Shown here piece by piece: positions 15,599 to 25,466 of a DNA stretch of 64,000 nucleotides. Below the pieces are notes generated by a model that saw only the letters and a program-made list of their open reading frames with translations, was not told where the DNA came from and made no database searches. Origin of the DNA: an uncultured Parabacteroides sp. (GTDB lineage Bacteria; Bacteroidota; Bacteroidia; Bacteroidales; Tannerellaceae); assembly GCA_944325355.1 (NCBI GenBank), contig CALUZS010000005.1, forward strand, positions 62,001-126,000. Reading direction: 5' to 3'. A program made the translations under genes and the position numbers. How positions within the stretch are numbered: position 1 is the stretch's first letter; each line of letters starts with the position of its first letter.

Positions 15599-15961
15599 TC
15601 ATTTTTCTTTTCCCGACATCGAACAAGAGCCGTTAAAAGTAGCATTCGGTTCTATTTCCAAAGACTGGACGATAACGTCGCCTTTCATTACTGACGAAGC
15701 CTTCAACGACAGATTCCCGGAGACTTTCAACGTTCCTTCTACTACGCCGTGAATCTCTGCGTTCTGAGCTACGACACTTCCTTTGATAAGTCCTTTCGGA
15801 CCAAGTACAATCTTTCCACCACACACAACATCGCCTTCTACCTGCCCGTCCAAGCGGAAATCGGTTTCCGTATTTATATTTCCTTTTACAACAGTCCCGG
15901 CGGATAAAGTATTGTGCGCTCCTGCATTCGATGCAATCTCATTTTGCTTCATTATTCCCAT
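15599..15961 (-). CDS. Bactofilin-family polymer-forming protein
   Basis: This is a 120-residue protein with the repeated hydrophobic-glycine pattern of the bactofilin beta-helix (GTVVKGNINTETDFRLDG, VEGDVVCGGKIVLGPKG, IKGSVVAQNAEIHGVVEG). Bactofilins self-assemble into membrane-associated filaments linked to cell shape or envelope enzymes. The start MGIMKQ at 15961 is about 20 bases after a TATATTTG promoter element; 15952 is also possible. It is followed by the GH16 gene with an 8-base gap, so the two are probably co-transcribed. Confidence 0.88.
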   Translation of the reverse strand: MGIMKQNEIASNAGAHNTLSAGTVVKGNINTETDFRLDGQVEGDVVCGGKIVLGPKGLIKGSVVAQNAEIHGVVEGTLKVSGNLSLKASSVMKGDVIVQSLEIEPNATFNGSCSMSGKEK

Positions 15962-15980
15962 AATATTAGTAAGTTTGCCA

Positions 15981-15988
15981 CAAATATA
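15981..15988 (-). promoter_or_regulatory. -7 element of the bactofilin promoter
   Basis: The minus strand reads TATATTTG, an exact TAnnTTTG, 20 bases before the chosen start. It sits within the same 60 bases as the divergent folB promoter. Confidence 0.55.
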
Positions 15989-15997
15989 ATTTTTTAT

Positions 15998-16028
15998 TTT
16001 GACAGAGAATCCTCTTTTTTTATATTTA
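15998..16028 (+). promoter_or_regulatory. folB promoter
   Basis: TTTG at 15998-16001, a 19-base spacer, and TATATTTA at 16021-16028. Both spacing and elements fit the Bacteroides consensus apart from the last base. The ATG of folB is 20 bases downstream. Confidence 0.65.
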
Positions 16029-16047
16029 CATAATAAAAACAAACGCT

Positions 16048-16410
16048 ATGGAAACTTTTATAGAACTGAAAGAAATGAAATTTTATGCCTATCACGGCGT
16101 AAGCCAACAAGAAAAGGATGTCGGAAATTATTTTACTGTAGACTTACGCATAACAGCCCCCTTGGGAAAAGCGCTCCATAGCGATGATTTGAAAGACACT
16201 ATCAATTATGCAGAAGTCTACTCCACCATAAAGAAAGTTATGCAATGTAACTGCAACCTAATCGAAAAGGTTGCAGGAAATATCGTTAATGCCCTTCAAC
16301 AACAATTCCCTTGTATCACAGCGATAGACTTGAAAGTCTCAAAGTTGAACCCGCCTTTCGGCGGAGACCTTGCATACGCTGCGGTTGTTGTAAAAGAGCG
16401 ATTCGATTAG
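16048..16410 (+). CDS. folB: Dihydroneopterin aldolase
   Basis: This 120-residue protein has the length and motifs of FolB. FYAYHGVSQQEKDVGNYFTVDL holds the substrate-binding Tyr/His and Glu region. DTINYAEVYSTIKKVM and LIEKVAGNIVNAL contain the second Glu, and LKVSKLNPPFGGDLAYAAV holds the catalytic Lys. It converts dihydroneopterin to hydroxymethyldihydropterin and glycolaldehyde in folate synthesis, in the cytoplasm as an octamer. It is followed on the same strand by marC. Confidence 0.93.
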   Translation: METFIELKEMKFYAYHGVSQQEKDVGNYFTVDLRITAPLGKALHSDDLKDTINYAEVYSTIKKVMQCNCNLIEKVAGNIVNALQQQFPCITAIDLKVSKLNPPFGGDLAYAAVVVKERFD

Positions 16411-16476
16411 ACCTTACTCATTTAATATTTGTGCATTTAAACCTCGGTTTAAAACAATAATCAAACAATCAAAAAA

Positions 16477-17118
16477 ATGGACGCATTACTGCCTTTTACA
16501 CTTTTATGCTTTACTTCCTTTTTCACACTGACAAATCCATTGGGAACCATGCCGGTATTCCTGACAATGACCCAAGGTCTGTCAAACAATGAACGTAAAG
16601 CGATTGTCCGCCGGGCAACTATCGTGGCTTTTATCACCTTAATCATCTTTACCCTGTCCGGACAATTCTTATTCAAATTTTTCGGGCTGTCGACCAACGG
16701 TTTCCGGATTGCCGGCGGATTTGTCATTTTCAAAATCGGCTTCGACATGCTCCAGGCCCGTTACTCCAACGCCAAACTTAGCGATGAAGAGGTAAAAACA
16801 TACATGAACGATATCTCCATAACTCCACTAGCAATACCGATGCTCTGCGGACCGGGAGCTATCGCCAATGCCATCATGCTTATGGAGGATGCCCATACAA
16901 TCACATTAAAAATCGCGCTCATCTGCACCATCGCCTTTGTCTATTTTTTGGCATTCCTGATACTAAGCACATCTACACGGTTAATCAATTTGTTGGGTGA
17001 AACCGGTAATAACGTAATGATGCGGCTGATGGGATTAATCCTAATGGTCATAGCCGTGGAATGTTTTATCAGCGGATTCAAACCTATCGCCATCGACATA
17101 CTACAAAGCGCAAGGTAA
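16477..17118 (+). CDS. MarC-family integral membrane protein
   Basis: This is a 213-residue hydrophobic protein with about six transmembrane segments. It has the family's TNPLGTMPVFLTMTQ opening and a central ITPLAIPMLCGPGAIANAI segment (a duplicated-looking NP/GP motif). MarC proteins were once linked to multiple antibiotic resistance, but their function is still unclear. The gene is 66 bases after folB, with an A-rich leader, and ends before a shared terminator. Confidence 0.88.
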   Translation: MDALLPFTLLCFTSFFTLTNPLGTMPVFLTMTQGLSNNERKAIVRRATIVAFITLIIFTLSGQFLFKFFGLSTNGFRIAGGFVIFKIGFDMLQARYSNAKLSDEEVKTYMNDISITPLAIPMLCGPGAIANAIMLMEDAHTITLKIALICTIAFVYFLAFLILSTSTRLINLLGETGNNVMMRLMGLILMVIAVECFISGFKPIAIDILQSAR

Positions 17119-17230
17119 ATCTATAAAGCATTAAATGCGAAAAATAAAATCAACCGTTAAAACTTTCCTATAAAAGACGATGCAAACAATAAGGACACTC
17201 TCATAAAAATATTCCTATAAAGGGTATAAG

Positions 17231-17286
17231 AAAAATCCCCCTTATTCCAGCCTTAAAATAACAGGCTAAATAAGGGGATTTCTTTT
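17231..17286. terminator. Bidirectional terminator between marC and rplQ
   Basis: AAAATCCCCCTTATT pairs with AATAAGGGGATTTCTTTT around a second small stem (AGCCT/AGGCT). A or T runs flank both sides, so it can stop marC and the long ribosomal operon that arrives from the other strand. Confidence 0.8.
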
Positions 17287-17343
17287 GGGATACATTCTTA
17301 CGAATTCTCCCTATAATAAACATCGCTGTTAAGCAACATCCAA

Positions 17344-17853
17344 TTATTCACTCTTGCTTGCTTCTTCTGCAGCAGTTTCAGTGGTTTCGGTTGCTTCTAC
17401 AACAGGAGCAGCTTCTTCTGCAACTGCAGCAGCAGATTTCTTACGAGAACGTCTTGTCTTAGAAGGTTTCTTAGCAACTTCTTTTTTCATGTTCTCATTA
17501 TAATCAACCAACTCAATGAAACACATAGAAGCGTTATCACCCAAACGGTTACCAGTCTTAATGATTCTGGTATATCCACCCGGACGGTCAGCTACCTTTT
17601 GAGATATTTCATTGAACAATTCTGTCACAACATACTTGTCTTTCAAATATCTAAAAACCATACGTCTTGAATGAGTCGTATCATTTTTAGATTTTGTAAC
17701 AATCGGTTCTACAAACGAGCGAAGTGCTTTTGCCTTAGCAACAGTAGTAAAAATTCTCTTATGCTTAAGCAATGAACAAGCCATGTTTGAAAGCATCGCT
17801 TTACGGTGAGTATTTGTACGACCTAAATGATTAAATTTTTTATTATGTCTCAT
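17344..17853 (-). CDS. rplQ: 50S ribosomal protein L17
   Basis: The core is typical L17: [20 protein letters not shown] at the start and [19 protein letters not shown] in the middle. The length of 169 residues exceeds the common 115-130 because of a C-terminal tail after residue 120. The tail begins basic ([12 protein letters not shown]) and ends Ala/Glu-rich ([20 protein letters not shown]). Such tails are common in Bacteroidetes L17. It is the last gene of the cluster, 11 bases after rpoA. Confidence 0.97.
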   Translation of the reverse strand: MRHNKKFNHLGRTNTHRKAMLSNMACSLLKHKRIFTTVAKAKALRSFVEPIVTKSKNDTTHSRRMVFRYLKDKYVVTELFNEISQKVADRPGGYTRIIKTGNRLGDNASMCFIELVDYNENMKKEVAKKPSKTRRSRKKSAAAVAEEAAPVVEATETTETAAEEASKSE

Positions 17854-17864
17854 CGTGATATAAC

Positions 17865-18857
17865 TTACTCTTTATCTAATTTATATTTACTGATATCCAT
17901 TCCAAATGAAAGATTCAGACTCTCGAGCAATTCATCAAGTTCAGTCAAAGACTTCTTACCGAAATTACGGAATTTCAATAAGTCATTCTTATTAAACTTC
18001 ACCAATTCACCGAGAGTTTCAACGTCAGCAGCTTTCAAGCAATTCAAAGCACGGACAGAAAGATCCATTTCCGAAAGTTTACTCTTCAACAATTGTCTCA
18101 TGTGTAATACTTCTTCATCGAAATCCTCATTGCCTTCGTTGTCCACAGTCTCTATTGCTATCTTTTCATCGGAGAACAACATAAAATGATGAATCAGAAT
18201 CTTCGCAGCTTCTTTCAAAGCTTCTTTCGGATGAATTGAACCATCTGTTGTTATTTCCAACACCAATTTTTCATAATCCGTCTTCTGCTCTACACGATAA
18301 TTCTCTACCGCATATTTCACATTACGGATAGGTGTATAAATTGAATCGATTGCTATCACATGAACATCCGCATTAGGATCTCTGTTTTCATCGGCTGGAA
18401 CATATCCGCGTCCCTTGTTGATTGTCAGTTCAATCTGAAAACTTGCATTTGGATCCAAATGACAAATAACCAAATCCGGATTCAACACTTCAAATCCGGT
18501 AAGTTGTTTACCTATATCACCAGCTGTGAATTCTTCAGTTCCAGAAACAGTAATAGTTACTTTCTCATCTTCTATATCATCAACGATATGTTTGAAACGG
18601 ACTTGCTTCAAATTCAAAATGATATTGGTAACATCTTCCAATACCCCCGGAACTGATGCAAATTCATGATCAACTCCTTCAATTTTGATTGAAGTAATTG
18701 CAAATCCTTCAAGAGAAGATACGAGTATACGGCGTAAAGCATTACCAATTGTAATACCGTAGCCAGGCTCTAACGGACGAAATTCAAACTTTCCGAAGAA
18801 ATTGTCCGCCTCCAACATTAATACCTTATCGGGTTTTTGAAATGCTAATATCGCCAT
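17865..18857 (-). CDS. rpoA: RNA polymerase alpha subunit
   Basis: 330 residues, the normal length. The N-terminal assembly domain has [23 protein letters not shown]; the C-terminal domain that contacts DNA and activators has [21 protein letters not shown] and [13 protein letters not shown]. It lies between rpsD (10 bases upstream) and rplQ, the usual alpha-operon place. Confidence 0.98.
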   Translation of the reverse strand: MAILAFQKPDKVLMLEADNFFGKFEFRPLEPGYGITIGNALRRILVSSLEGFAITSIKIEGVDHEFASVPGVLEDVTNIILNLKQVRFKHIVDDIEDEKVTITVSGTEEFTAGDIGKQLTGFEVLNPDLVICHLDPNASFQIELTINKGRGYVPADENRDPNADVHVIAIDSIYTPIRNVKYAVENYRVEQKTDYEKLVLEITTDGSIHPKEALKEAAKILIHHFMLFSDEKIAIETVDNEGNEDFDEEVLHMRQLLKSKLSEMDLSVRALNCLKAADVETLGELVKFNKNDLLKFRNFGKKSLTELDELLESLNLSFGMDISKYKLDKE

Positions 18858-18867
18858 AAATCAACTA

Positions 18868-19473
18868 TTATTTAGAATACAATTCTACGATTAACTGCTC
18901 TTTTATATTTTCAGGGATATCTGCTTTTTCCGGCAAATGCAACAATTTGCCGCTCATAGAAGTTTGATCCCATTCAATCCACGGATATTTACTGTGGTTG
19001 AATCCTGAAAGTGCATCAACAACAACTTCCAAAGATTTTGACTTTTCACGAACAGCAATAATTTGTCCCGGTTTAACAGAATAGGACGGAATATTTACTA
19101 CATTTCCGTCAACTGTAATATGACGATGAGATACTAACTGACGTGCAGCTGCTCTTGTAGGAGCAATACCTAAACGATATACTACATTATCCAAACGGCA
19201 CTCCAGCAACTGCAGCAGGATTTCACCGGTAATACCTTTTGCACGAGAAGCTTTTTCAAACAAATTTCTAAACTGTTTCTCCAAAACGCCATAAGTATAT
19301 TTCGCTTTCTGTTTTTCACGCAACTGAATACCATACTCAGACGTTTTTCTTTTTCTCAAATTTCCATGCTGACCAGGAGGATAGTTTTTCTTAGAAAGAA
19401 CTTTATCCGGTCCAAATATAGCCTCACCAAATTTACGGGCAATCTTTGTTTTTGGTCCAATGTATCTTGCCAT
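18868..19473 (-). CDS. rpsD: 30S ribosomal protein S4
   Basis: 201 residues with [17 protein letters not shown] at the start, the [10 protein letters not shown] segment and the S4 RNA-binding domain ([32 protein letters not shown]). It nucleates the 30S body. An unusual 117-base gap with a hairpin separates it from rpsK upstream. Confidence 0.97.
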   Translation of the reverse strand: MARYIGPKTKIARKFGEAIFGPDKVLSKKNYPPGQHGNLRKRKTSEYGIQLREKQKAKYTYGVLEKQFRNLFEKASRAKGITGEILLQLLECRLDNVVYRLGIAPTRAAARQLVSHRHITVDGNVVNIPSYSVKPGQIIAVREKSKSLEVVVDALSGFNHSKYPWIEWDQTSMSGKLLHLPEKADIPENIKEQLIVELYSK

Positions 19474-19499
19474 TGTTCTATCAATTTTTAATTTATTCC

Positions 19500-19570
19500 G
19501 AAAGGATACTATGCAGCCGCGACTACAGAGAGGATAAGGTCATTTGCAATCTTAATCATAATATCCTTTC
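19500..19570 (-). promoter_or_regulatory. Hairpin-forming spacer between rpsK and rpsD
   Basis: GAAAGGATA at one end is the exact reverse complement of TATCCTTTC at the other, with one wobble pair extending the stem. About 53 bases lie between them. The gap is the second longest inside the cluster, while most neighbours are within 25 bases. It may be a regulatory site for S4 or a processing site. Confidence 0.5.
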
Positions 19571-19590
19571 AAACATACAAAAATAATAAA

Positions 19591-19980
19591 TTAAACTCTT
19601 CTCTTTTTAGGAGGACGACAACCGTTATGAGGAAGCGGAGTTACATCTATGATTTCAGTAACTTCAATTCCGGCACCATGTATTGTACGTATTGCAGACT
19701 CACGTCCGTTTCCTGGACCCTTTACGAAAACTTTAACTTTCCGCAGACCCAAATCATAAGCTACTTTTGCACAATCTTGAGCAGCCATCTGAGCTGCATA
19801 AGGAGTGTTCTTCTTTGAACTTCTAAATCCCATTTTACCTGCAGAAGACCAGCTGATGACTTGACCTTCACTATTTGCAAGAGAAACAATGATATTGTTA
19901 AAAGAAGAATGGATATGAGCTTGACCAAAAGCATCAACTTTTACGTTTCTCTTTTTTGTTGCGACTGTTTTCTTTGCCAT
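19591..19980 (-). CDS. rpsK: 30S ribosomal protein S11
   Basis: 129 residues with the S11 core: [41 protein letters not shown] and the C-terminal THPLPHNGC-type end [17 protein letters not shown]. It sits on the platform of the 30S subunit near the mRNA exit. It is 8 bases after rpsM. Confidence 0.97.
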   Translation of the reverse strand: MAKKTVATKKRNVKVDAFGQAHIHSSFNNIIVSLANSEGQVISWSSAGKMGFRSSKKNTPYAAQMAAQDCAKVAYDLGLRKVKVFVKGPGNGRESAIRTIHGAGIEVTEIIDVTPLPHNGCRPPKKRRV

Positions 19981-19988
19981 ATTACTTA

Positions 19989-20369
19989 TTATTTAGTAGC
20001 TTTCTTCTTATTTGCAACTGTTTTCTTTTTACCCTTACGAGTTCTAGAATTGTTCTTAGTCTTCTGACCTCTCAAAGGCAATCCCAAACGGTGACGGATA
20101 CCTCTATAACAACCAATATCCATCAATCGTTTGATATTTAATTGAACCTCCGAACGAAGATCTCCTTCCACTTTATATTCAGCACCTATAATTTCACGAA
20201 TTTTAGCTGCCTGATCATCCGTCCAATCTTTTACTTTTATATCACGATCAATACCGGCTTTCGCCAATATTGTATTTGCCGAACTTCGCCCGATACCATA
20301 AATATATGTTAAGGCGATTTCACCTCTTTTATTTTGTGGCAAATCGACACCAACTATTCTTATAGCCAT
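19989..20369 (-). CDS. rpsM: 30S ribosomal protein S13
   Basis: 126 residues: [34 protein letters not shown] and the C-terminal basic tail [19 protein letters not shown]. It sits in the 30S head and contacts tRNA. The basic tail is slightly longer than in many species. It follows rpmJ, as usual in this phylum. Confidence 0.97.
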   Translation of the reverse strand: MAIRIVGVDLPQNKRGEIALTYIYGIGRSSANTILAKAGIDRDIKVKDWTDDQAAKIREIIGAEYKVEGDLRSEVQLNIKRLMDIGCYRGIRHRLGLPLRGQKTKNNSRTRKGKKKTVANKKKATK

Positions 20370-20404
20370 ATTACTTATCTAGATTTTTTTGCAAAGTTAA
20401 TAAA

Positions 20405-20521
20405 TTATCCTTGACGAAGCTTATACTTAGGATTTTTCTTATTAATTACATACAAACGCCCTTTTCTTCTTACAATCTTGCACTCAGGCGTACGCTTCTT
20501 TACAGATGCTCTTACTTTCAT
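20405..20521 (-). CDS. rpmJ: 50S ribosomal protein L36
   Basis: A 38-codon gene: [20 protein letters not shown], then [18 protein letters not shown]. It has only one Cys (Cys14) in place of the zinc-binding C-C-C-H set, so this is the zinc-free form. It lies between infA and rpsM, the conserved place. The reading is certain in spite of the short length. Confidence 0.95.
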   Translation of the reverse strand: MKVRASVKKRTPECKIVRRKGRLYVINKKNPKYKLRQG

Positions 20522-20532
20522 ATCTATTAATT

Positions 20533-20751
20533 TTATTTATATCTAAAAGCAATTCTACCTTTCGATAAATCGTATGGAGACATTTCAACTCTCACTTTAT
20601 CCCCTGGAAGTATTTTTATATAATGCATACGCATCTTTCCCGAAATATGAGCAGTTATCTCATGTCCATTCTCTAACTCCACACGAAACATTGCATTCGA
20701 CAATGCTTCTACTATTATACCATCTTGTTCTATTGCTGCTTGTTTCGCCAT
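20533..20751 (-). CDS. infA: Translation initiation factor IF-1
   Basis: 72 residues, an S1/OB-fold protein starting [20 protein letters not shown], with [20 protein letters not shown] and the end [15 protein letters not shown]. The start at 20751 was chosen over an ATG at 20784 because it matches the family; the upstream ATG would lie inside map. IF-1 binds the A site of the 30S subunit with IF-2 and IF-3. Confidence 0.97.
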   Translation of the reverse strand: MAKQAAIEQDGIIVEALSNAMFRVELENGHEITAHISGKMRMHYIKILPGDKVRVEMSPYDLSKGRIAFRYK

Positions 20752-20755
20752 ATAT

Positions 20756-21541
20756 TTAATTTGTTTTATTATCCAGGATTTCATCTATATAATCAAATGA
20801 AGACAAAATCTGGGCACCTTCTTCCCTAATAGCAATACAATGTTCAAAATGAGCGGAACACTTTCTATCTTTCGTCCTAACCGTCCATCCATCCTTTTCA
20901 AAAACGACATGGCGTGTACCCATATTAATCATAGGTTCGATACAAATACACATTCCGGCTTTCAACAAAGGGCCGGAACCTTTCCGCCCATAATTGGGGA
21001 CTTCCGGGTCTTCGTGCATTTTCCGTCCGATGCCATGACCGACTAATTCACGTACAACCGAATACCCTCGTGTCTCACAATAAGTTTGAACCGCATTGCT
21101 AATATCTCCAATACGATGCCCTATAATTGCATTACGAATACCTTCGTAAAGAGATTCTTTCGTTGTTTTCAACAAATCAAGAACATCACGCCGTACCTCT
21201 CCAACACAAAAGGTATAAGCGGAATCCCCTACAAAACCATTCAATATAGTACCACAATCTATTGATATTATATCACCCTCTTCCAAAAAGACTTTTGAGG
21301 ATGGAATACCATGTACAATCTGTGAATTGATCGAAGTACAAATTGAATTCGGGAATCCCCCATAACCTAAAAATGCCGGTAATGCATTATGATCCCGAAT
21401 ATAAGTCTCTGCTATTTTATCCAATTCCAAAGTTGAAACCCCCGGTCGAATATTTTTTGCCACTTCAGCCAAAGTCTTTCCAACTAAGCGATTAGCTAAT
21501 TGCATCAACTCTATCTCTTCATTTGTCTTTAAATAAATCAT
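20756..21541 (-). CDS. map: Methionine aminopeptidase, type I
   Basis: 261 residues. Metal ligands are visible in [20 protein letters not shown] (two Asp), [18 protein letters not shown] (His and loop), ICIEPMI (Glu) and [12 protein letters not shown] (Glu). It removes N-terminal Met from new proteins that leave the ribosome. It overlaps no gene but sits 4 bases after secY and 5 before infA, in the conserved secY-map-infA order. Confidence 0.96.
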   Translation of the reverse strand: MIYLKTNEEIELMQLANRLVGKTLAEVAKNIRPGVSTLELDKIAETYIRDHNALPAFLGYGGFPNSICTSINSQIVHGIPSSKVFLEEGDIISIDCGTILNGFVGDSAYTFCVGEVRRDVLDLLKTTKESLYEGIRNAIIGHRIGDISNAVQTYCETRGYSVVRELVGHGIGRKMHEDPEVPNYGRKGSGPLLKAGMCICIEPMINMGTRHVVFEKDGWTVRTKDRKCSAHFEHCIAIREEGAQILSSFDYIDEILDNKTN

Positions 21542-21545
21542 CCTA

Positions 21546-22886
21546 TCAATAAGCTCCAGCAGCAGCGTTACGCCCCTTTATCCTTCCAGACTTCAACAAT
21601 CCATCATAGTGACGCATCAATAAATGGCTCTCGATCTGTTGTAAAGTATCCAAGACGACACCTACCATAATCAATAGAGATGTTCCCCCAAAAAATTGAG
21701 AAAATTCCATACTTACACCGGCAATTCTGGCAAATGCGGGCATGATAGCCACCAATGCCAAGAAAAATGCACCAGGCAATGTAATCCTATCCATTATAGT
21801 ATCCAAATACTCTTTAGTAGCCCTACCTGGTTTAATTCCTGGAATAAAGCCATTATTACGCTTCAAATCATCAGACATCTGCGTCGGATTTATTGTAATT
21901 GCCGTATAAAAATATGTAAATGCAATAATCAACACTGCAAATACTACATTATACCACAAACCAGTGTTATCCATAAACGCAGCCCAAAAGCCCGTTTGAT
22001 CAGCATGCTTAGAAAAACCTACAATAGATATAGGTATAAACATTATAGCTTGAGCAAAAATAATAGGCATCACATTCGCTGCATTTACCTTTAATGGAAT
22101 ATATTGGCGAGTCCCTCCATATTGCTTATTTCCAATTATACGCTTAGCATACTGTACCGGTACTTTCCGCGTACCTTGTACTAACAATATTGCCCCTGCA
22201 ATAACCAGCAATAAGAACAGCATCTCGAACAAGAACATCACTAGACCTCCTGATTTTTCAAAAAATCTAGAGACAAATTCTTGATACAAAGAATGAGGTA
22301 AACGAGCAATAATACCCACTAAAATAATGAACGAAATTCCATTCCCAACTCCTTTATCCGTAATTCTTTCACCTAACCATAAGATAAACATACTCCCGGC
22401 AGCCAAAATTACAGTAGAAGAAATTGTAAACCATAATCCTTCAGGAAGAGCAGCTCCTACATTTCTTAACTGAACGCTCAAGTTTACCAAATAAGTAGGA
22501 CCTTGCAATAATAAAATTGCAATTGTCAAATAACGAGTCCACTGATTCAATTTTCGGCGACCGCTTTCCCCTTCACGCTGCATTTTCTGAACAGCAGGAA
22601 CAGCAATCGCTAACAACTGAATCACAATTGAAGCAGAAATATAAGGCATGATTCCTAATGCAAATATAGATGCATTAGAAAATGCCCCTCCTGAGAACAT
22701 ATCTAATAAAGCCAATAAACCTCCTCGTGTTTGTTCTTGCAATGAGGTTAGCGTTGTAGGATCAATACCTGGAAGAACTACATAAGTACCAAATCGGTAT
22801 ATTGCAACAAACAATAGAGTAGTGAGGATCCGATTTCTCAGATCCTCTATATTCCAGATATTCTTTATTGTATCAATAGCTCTCAT
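21546..22886 (-). CDS. secY: Preprotein translocase subunit SecY
   Basis: 446 residues with ten transmembrane segments. Family landmarks are the plug-region text LLALLDMFSGGAFSNASIFALG, IMPYISASIVIQLL and the cytoplasmic loops with VPVQYAKRI and MSDDLKRNNGFIPGIKPG. It forms the SecYEG channel for secretion and membrane insertion. 3 bases from rplO. Confidence 0.98.
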   Translation of the reverse strand: MRAIDTIKNIWNIEDLRNRILTTLLFVAIYRFGTYVVLPGIDPTTLTSLQEQTRGGLLALLDMFSGGAFSNASIFALGIMPYISASIVIQLLAIAVPAVQKMQREGESGRRKLNQWTRYLTIAILLLQGPTYLVNLSVQLRNVGAALPEGLWFTISSTVILAAGSMFILWLGERITDKGVGNGISFIILVGIIARLPHSLYQEFVSRFFEKSGGLVMFLFEMLFLLLVIAGAILLVQGTRKVPVQYAKRIIGNKQYGGTRQYIPLKVNAANVMPIIFAQAIMFIPISIVGFSKHADQTGFWAAFMDNTGLWYNVVFAVLIIAFTYFYTAITINPTQMSDDLKRNNGFIPGIKPGRATKEYLDTIMDRITLPGAFFLALVAIMPAFARIAGVSMEFSQFFGGTSLLIMVGVVLDTLQQIESHLLMRHYDGLLKSGRIKGRNAAAGAY

Positions 22887-22889
22887 ACT

Positions 22890-23336
22890 TTAGAGTTTAA
22901 CAACTGTTCCACCTACAGCTTCAATTGCAGCTATTGCACTTTTAGAAAAAGCATTGGCTTCTACATCTATTTTAGAAGTCAACGTACCATTCCCTAAAAT
23001 CTTTACTAACTGAGATGAAGACACAAAACCTGCTTCAATCAAATCATTTACTGTAATCTTTGACAAATTCTTAGATTCAGCCAAAGACTGTAATACAGAA
23101 AGATTTACTGCCTTATATTCAACTCTATTGATATTCTTAAAGCCATACTTAGGCAACCGTCTCTGTATAGGCATCTGACCACCTTCAAATCCTATTTTGT
23201 TCTTATAGCCAGATCTTGATTTAGCACCTTTATGTCCGCGTGTTGAAGTTCCACCCAAGCCTGAGCCAGGACCACGTCCTACTCTTTTTCTTGTTTTAGT
23301 TGAACCTTCTGCTGGTTTTAAACTTGACAAATTCAT
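22890..23336 (-). CDS. rplO: 50S ribosomal protein L15
   Basis: 148 residues. MNLSSLKPAEGSTKTRKRVG and the Gly-rich GRGPGSGLGGTSTRGHKGAK are typical of the L15 extended N-terminus that enters the 23S rRNA. Then GFEGGQMPIQRRLPKYGF. It joins late in 50S assembly. Confidence 0.97.
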   Translation of the reverse strand: MNLSSLKPAEGSTKTRKRVGRGPGSGLGGTSTRGHKGAKSRSGYKNKIGFEGGQMPIQRRLPKYGFKNINRVEYKAVNLSVLQSLAESKNLSKITVNDLIEAGFVSSSQLVKILGNGTLTSKIDVEANAFSKSAIAAIEAVGGTVVKL

Positions 23337-23365
23337 ACTGTGTACTTTTAATTTAAATAGAACGA

Positions 23366-23545
23366 TTACAATTTTTCAACGGAAACCAAATGTTTAACTT
23401 TCTCAATCATACCTAATATAGATGGAGAATCAGTATGTTCAACAACATGGTTCATTCTCTTTAAACCTAAAGCTTCAAGGGTTCTCTTTTGATCTTTAGG
23501 GCACTTAATTTTGCTTCTTACTTGTTTTACTTTTAATGTTGCCAT
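23366..23545 (-). CDS. rpmD: 50S ribosomal protein L30
   Basis: A 59-codon gene starting MATLKVKQVRSKIKCPKDQK with GLKRMNHVVEHTDSPSILG in the middle and ending KHLVSVEKL. The length and the IKCPKDQKRTLEALGL segment are those of bacterial L30. It is placed between rpsE and rplO as expected. Confidence 0.95.
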   Translation of the reverse strand: MATLKVKQVRSKIKCPKDQKRTLEALGLKRMNHVVEHTDSPSILGMIEKVKHLVSVEKL

Positions 23546-23559
23546 AAAAAAACCTCCTA

Positions 23560-24078
23560 TTACCCTTTAAAAACTTTTTCCACAGTAATATTTCTGTTTT
23601 GAGCCACAATAAGAGGACTTCTCAATTCGCCCAAAGCCTGGATTGTAGCTTTTACCAAATTATGAGGATTCGAAGAGCCCTTTGATTTAGCCAAAACATC
23701 TGTAATACCAACACTTTCTAAAACTGCACGCATAGCACCTCCAGCTTTAACTCCCGTACCATGAGATGCTGGTTTTATAAATACCTTAGCACCACCGAAT
23801 TTAGCATATTGTTCATGAGGAATTGTTCCTTTATAAACTGGGACTTTTATTAAGTTCTTCTTTGCAGCCTCTACTCCTTTTGCAATAGCAGTAGTAACTT
23901 CGCCAGCTTTACCTAATCCCCAGCCTATAATACCATCTTCATTTCCAACAACAACTATCGCTGCAAAACTAAATGTACGTCCACCTTTTGTAACTTTAGT
24001 CACACGATTGATTGCAACTAATCGATCTTTCAACTCTAAATCGTTGGTCGATTTAACTTTATTATAAACTCCTGCCAT
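23560..24078 (-). CDS. rpsE: 30S ribosomal protein S5
   Basis: 172 residues. [20 protein letters not shown] and [19 protein letters not shown] form the double-stranded RNA-binding domain; [20 protein letters not shown] begins the C-terminal domain. S5 takes part in decoding accuracy and mRNA unwinding at the entry site. It is 5 bases after rplR. Confidence 0.97.
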   Translation of the reverse strand: MAGVYNKVKSTNDLELKDRLVAINRVTKVTKGGRTFSFAAIVVVGNEDGIIGWGLGKAGEVTTAIAKGVEAAKKNLIKVPVYKGTIPHEQYAKFGGAKVFIKPASHGTGVKAGGAMRAVLESVGITDVLAKSKGSSNPHNLVKATIQALGELRSPLIVAQNRNITVEKVFKG

Positions 24079-24083
24079 ATTAT

Positions 24084-24428
24084 TTAAAATTTAAGACCGC
24101 CATTACGCGCAGCTTCTGCTAATTGTTTAACTCTACCATGATACAAATAGCCATTACGGTCAAAAACTACAGTTTGAATTCCTGCTTCTTGAGCATTCTT
24201 AGCTATTAACTCACCAACTTTAGTTGCAATTATCATTTTAGGAGCTTTAACATCCATTTTCAAAGAAGAAGCAGATGCTAAAGTCCGTCCAGTTGTATCA
24301 TCTATGACTTGTGCATAAATTTGTTTATTGCTCCTAAAAACAGTCAGACGAGGGCGCTCAGGTGTCCCTGAAATTTTAGCCCTTATTCCGACCTTTATTT
24401 TCATTCTTCTTTCTTTCTTTGTTGCCAT
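24084..24428 (-). CDS. rplR: 50S ribosomal protein L18
   Basis: 114 residues: basic N-terminus [20 protein letters not shown], then [20 protein letters not shown] and the end [20 protein letters not shown]. It binds 5S rRNA in the central protuberance together with L5. Confidence 0.97.
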   Translation of the reverse strand: MATKKERRMKIKVGIRAKISGTPERPRLTVFRSNKQIYAQVIDDTTGRTLASASSLKMDVKAPKMIIATKVGELIAKNAQEAGIQTVVFDRNGYLYHGRVKQLAEAARNGGLKF

Positions 24429-24450
24429 AACAAATTACAATTTACACAAT

Positions 24451-25002
24451 TTACTTACCTGCTGACTTTCCAGACTTTCTGCGAATCTCTTCACCAACAA
24501 ATTTAATACCTTTACCTTTATATGGTTCTGGCATTCTAAATGAACGAATTTTCGCACAAACCTGTCCCAATAATTGTTTGTCTGCCGACTCTAATATAAT
24601 TAAAGGGTTCTTATTTCTTTCAGACTTAGTCTCAACCTTTATCTCTTTCGGCAACTGCAAATAAATATTATGAGTATAACCTAACGATAAATCCAAAATC
24701 TGACCTGTATTTGCAACTCTATAACCAACTCCAACAAGCTCCAATTCTTTCTTATAGCCTTCGGAAACTCCGACAACCATGTTATGAATCAAAGCACGAT
24801 ACAAACCATGCAAAGCTCTATGATTTTTATCATCTGTTGGACGTGTCACATATATAGTTCCATTATCCAGTGAAACATTAATATCAGAATTAATACTCTG
24901 TGTTAACTCACCTTTTGCTCCTTTTACTGTTACAACATTCTCTTTTATTGTAACAGTAACACCTGCAGGAACATGAATGGGCAATTTTCCTATTCTAGAC
25001 AT
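24451..25002 (-). CDS. rplF: 50S ribosomal protein L6
   Basis: 183 residues with the two L6 domains: MSRIGKLPIHVPAGVTVTIK at the start and the C-terminal PEPYKGKGIKFVGEEIRRK, the family signature, near the end. It lies near the sarcin-ricin loop of 23S rRNA where translation factors bind. Confidence 0.97.
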   Translation of the reverse strand: MSRIGKLPIHVPAGVTVTIKENVVTVKGAKGELTQSINSDINVSLDNGTIYVTRPTDDKNHRALHGLYRALIHNMVVGVSEGYKKELELVGVGYRVANTGQILDLSLGYTHNIYLQLPKEIKVETKSERNKNPLIILESADKQLLGQVCAKIRSFRMPEPYKGKGIKFVGEEIRRKSGKSAGK

Positions 25003-25019
25003 TGTTCTTTCCTCCTAAT

Positions 25020-25415
25020 TTAATAAACGTAACACAAAACTTCTCCACCGATTCTCAAATCACTGGCTTCCTTATCTGTCATTACCCCTTTAGAAGTAGA
25101 AAGAACTGCTATACCCAAGCCGTTCAATACTCTAGGCATATCCTTATACCCAACGTATTTACGCAAACCTGGGGTTGAAACTCTTTCAAGTTTCTTAATC
25201 GCATTCACTTTATTCACCAAATCATACTTCAGAGCAATTTTTATTGTACCCTGAGGTCCATCCTCTACAAACTTATAATTAAGAATGTAGCCCTTTTCAA
25301 ATAAGATCTTTGTGATCTCCTTCTTTAAATTTGACGCAGGCACTTCTACAACTCTATGTTTTGCCTTTATTGCATTACGCAATCTTGTCAAATAATCTGC
25401 TATAGGATCTGTCAT
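25020..25415 (-). CDS. rpsH: 30S ribosomal protein S8
   Basis: 131 residues: MTDPIADYLTRLRNAIKAKH at the start and the signature GLGIAVLSTSKGVMTDKEA at the end. S8 binds helix 21 of 16S rRNA; in E. coli it also represses the spc operon. Here the upstream leader near rplE shows no clear S8-like site. Confidence 0.97.
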   Translation of the reverse strand: MTDPIADYLTRLRNAIKAKHRVVEVPASNLKKEITKILFEKGYILNYKFVEDGPQGTIKIALKYDLVNKVNAIKKLERVSTPGLRKYVGYKDMPRVLNGLGIAVLSTSKGVMTDKEASDLRIGGEVLCYVY

Positions 25416-25466
25416 ATTATATAATTATTAAATTGATCCGGACACCCGGACAATATTTAAAAAAAT

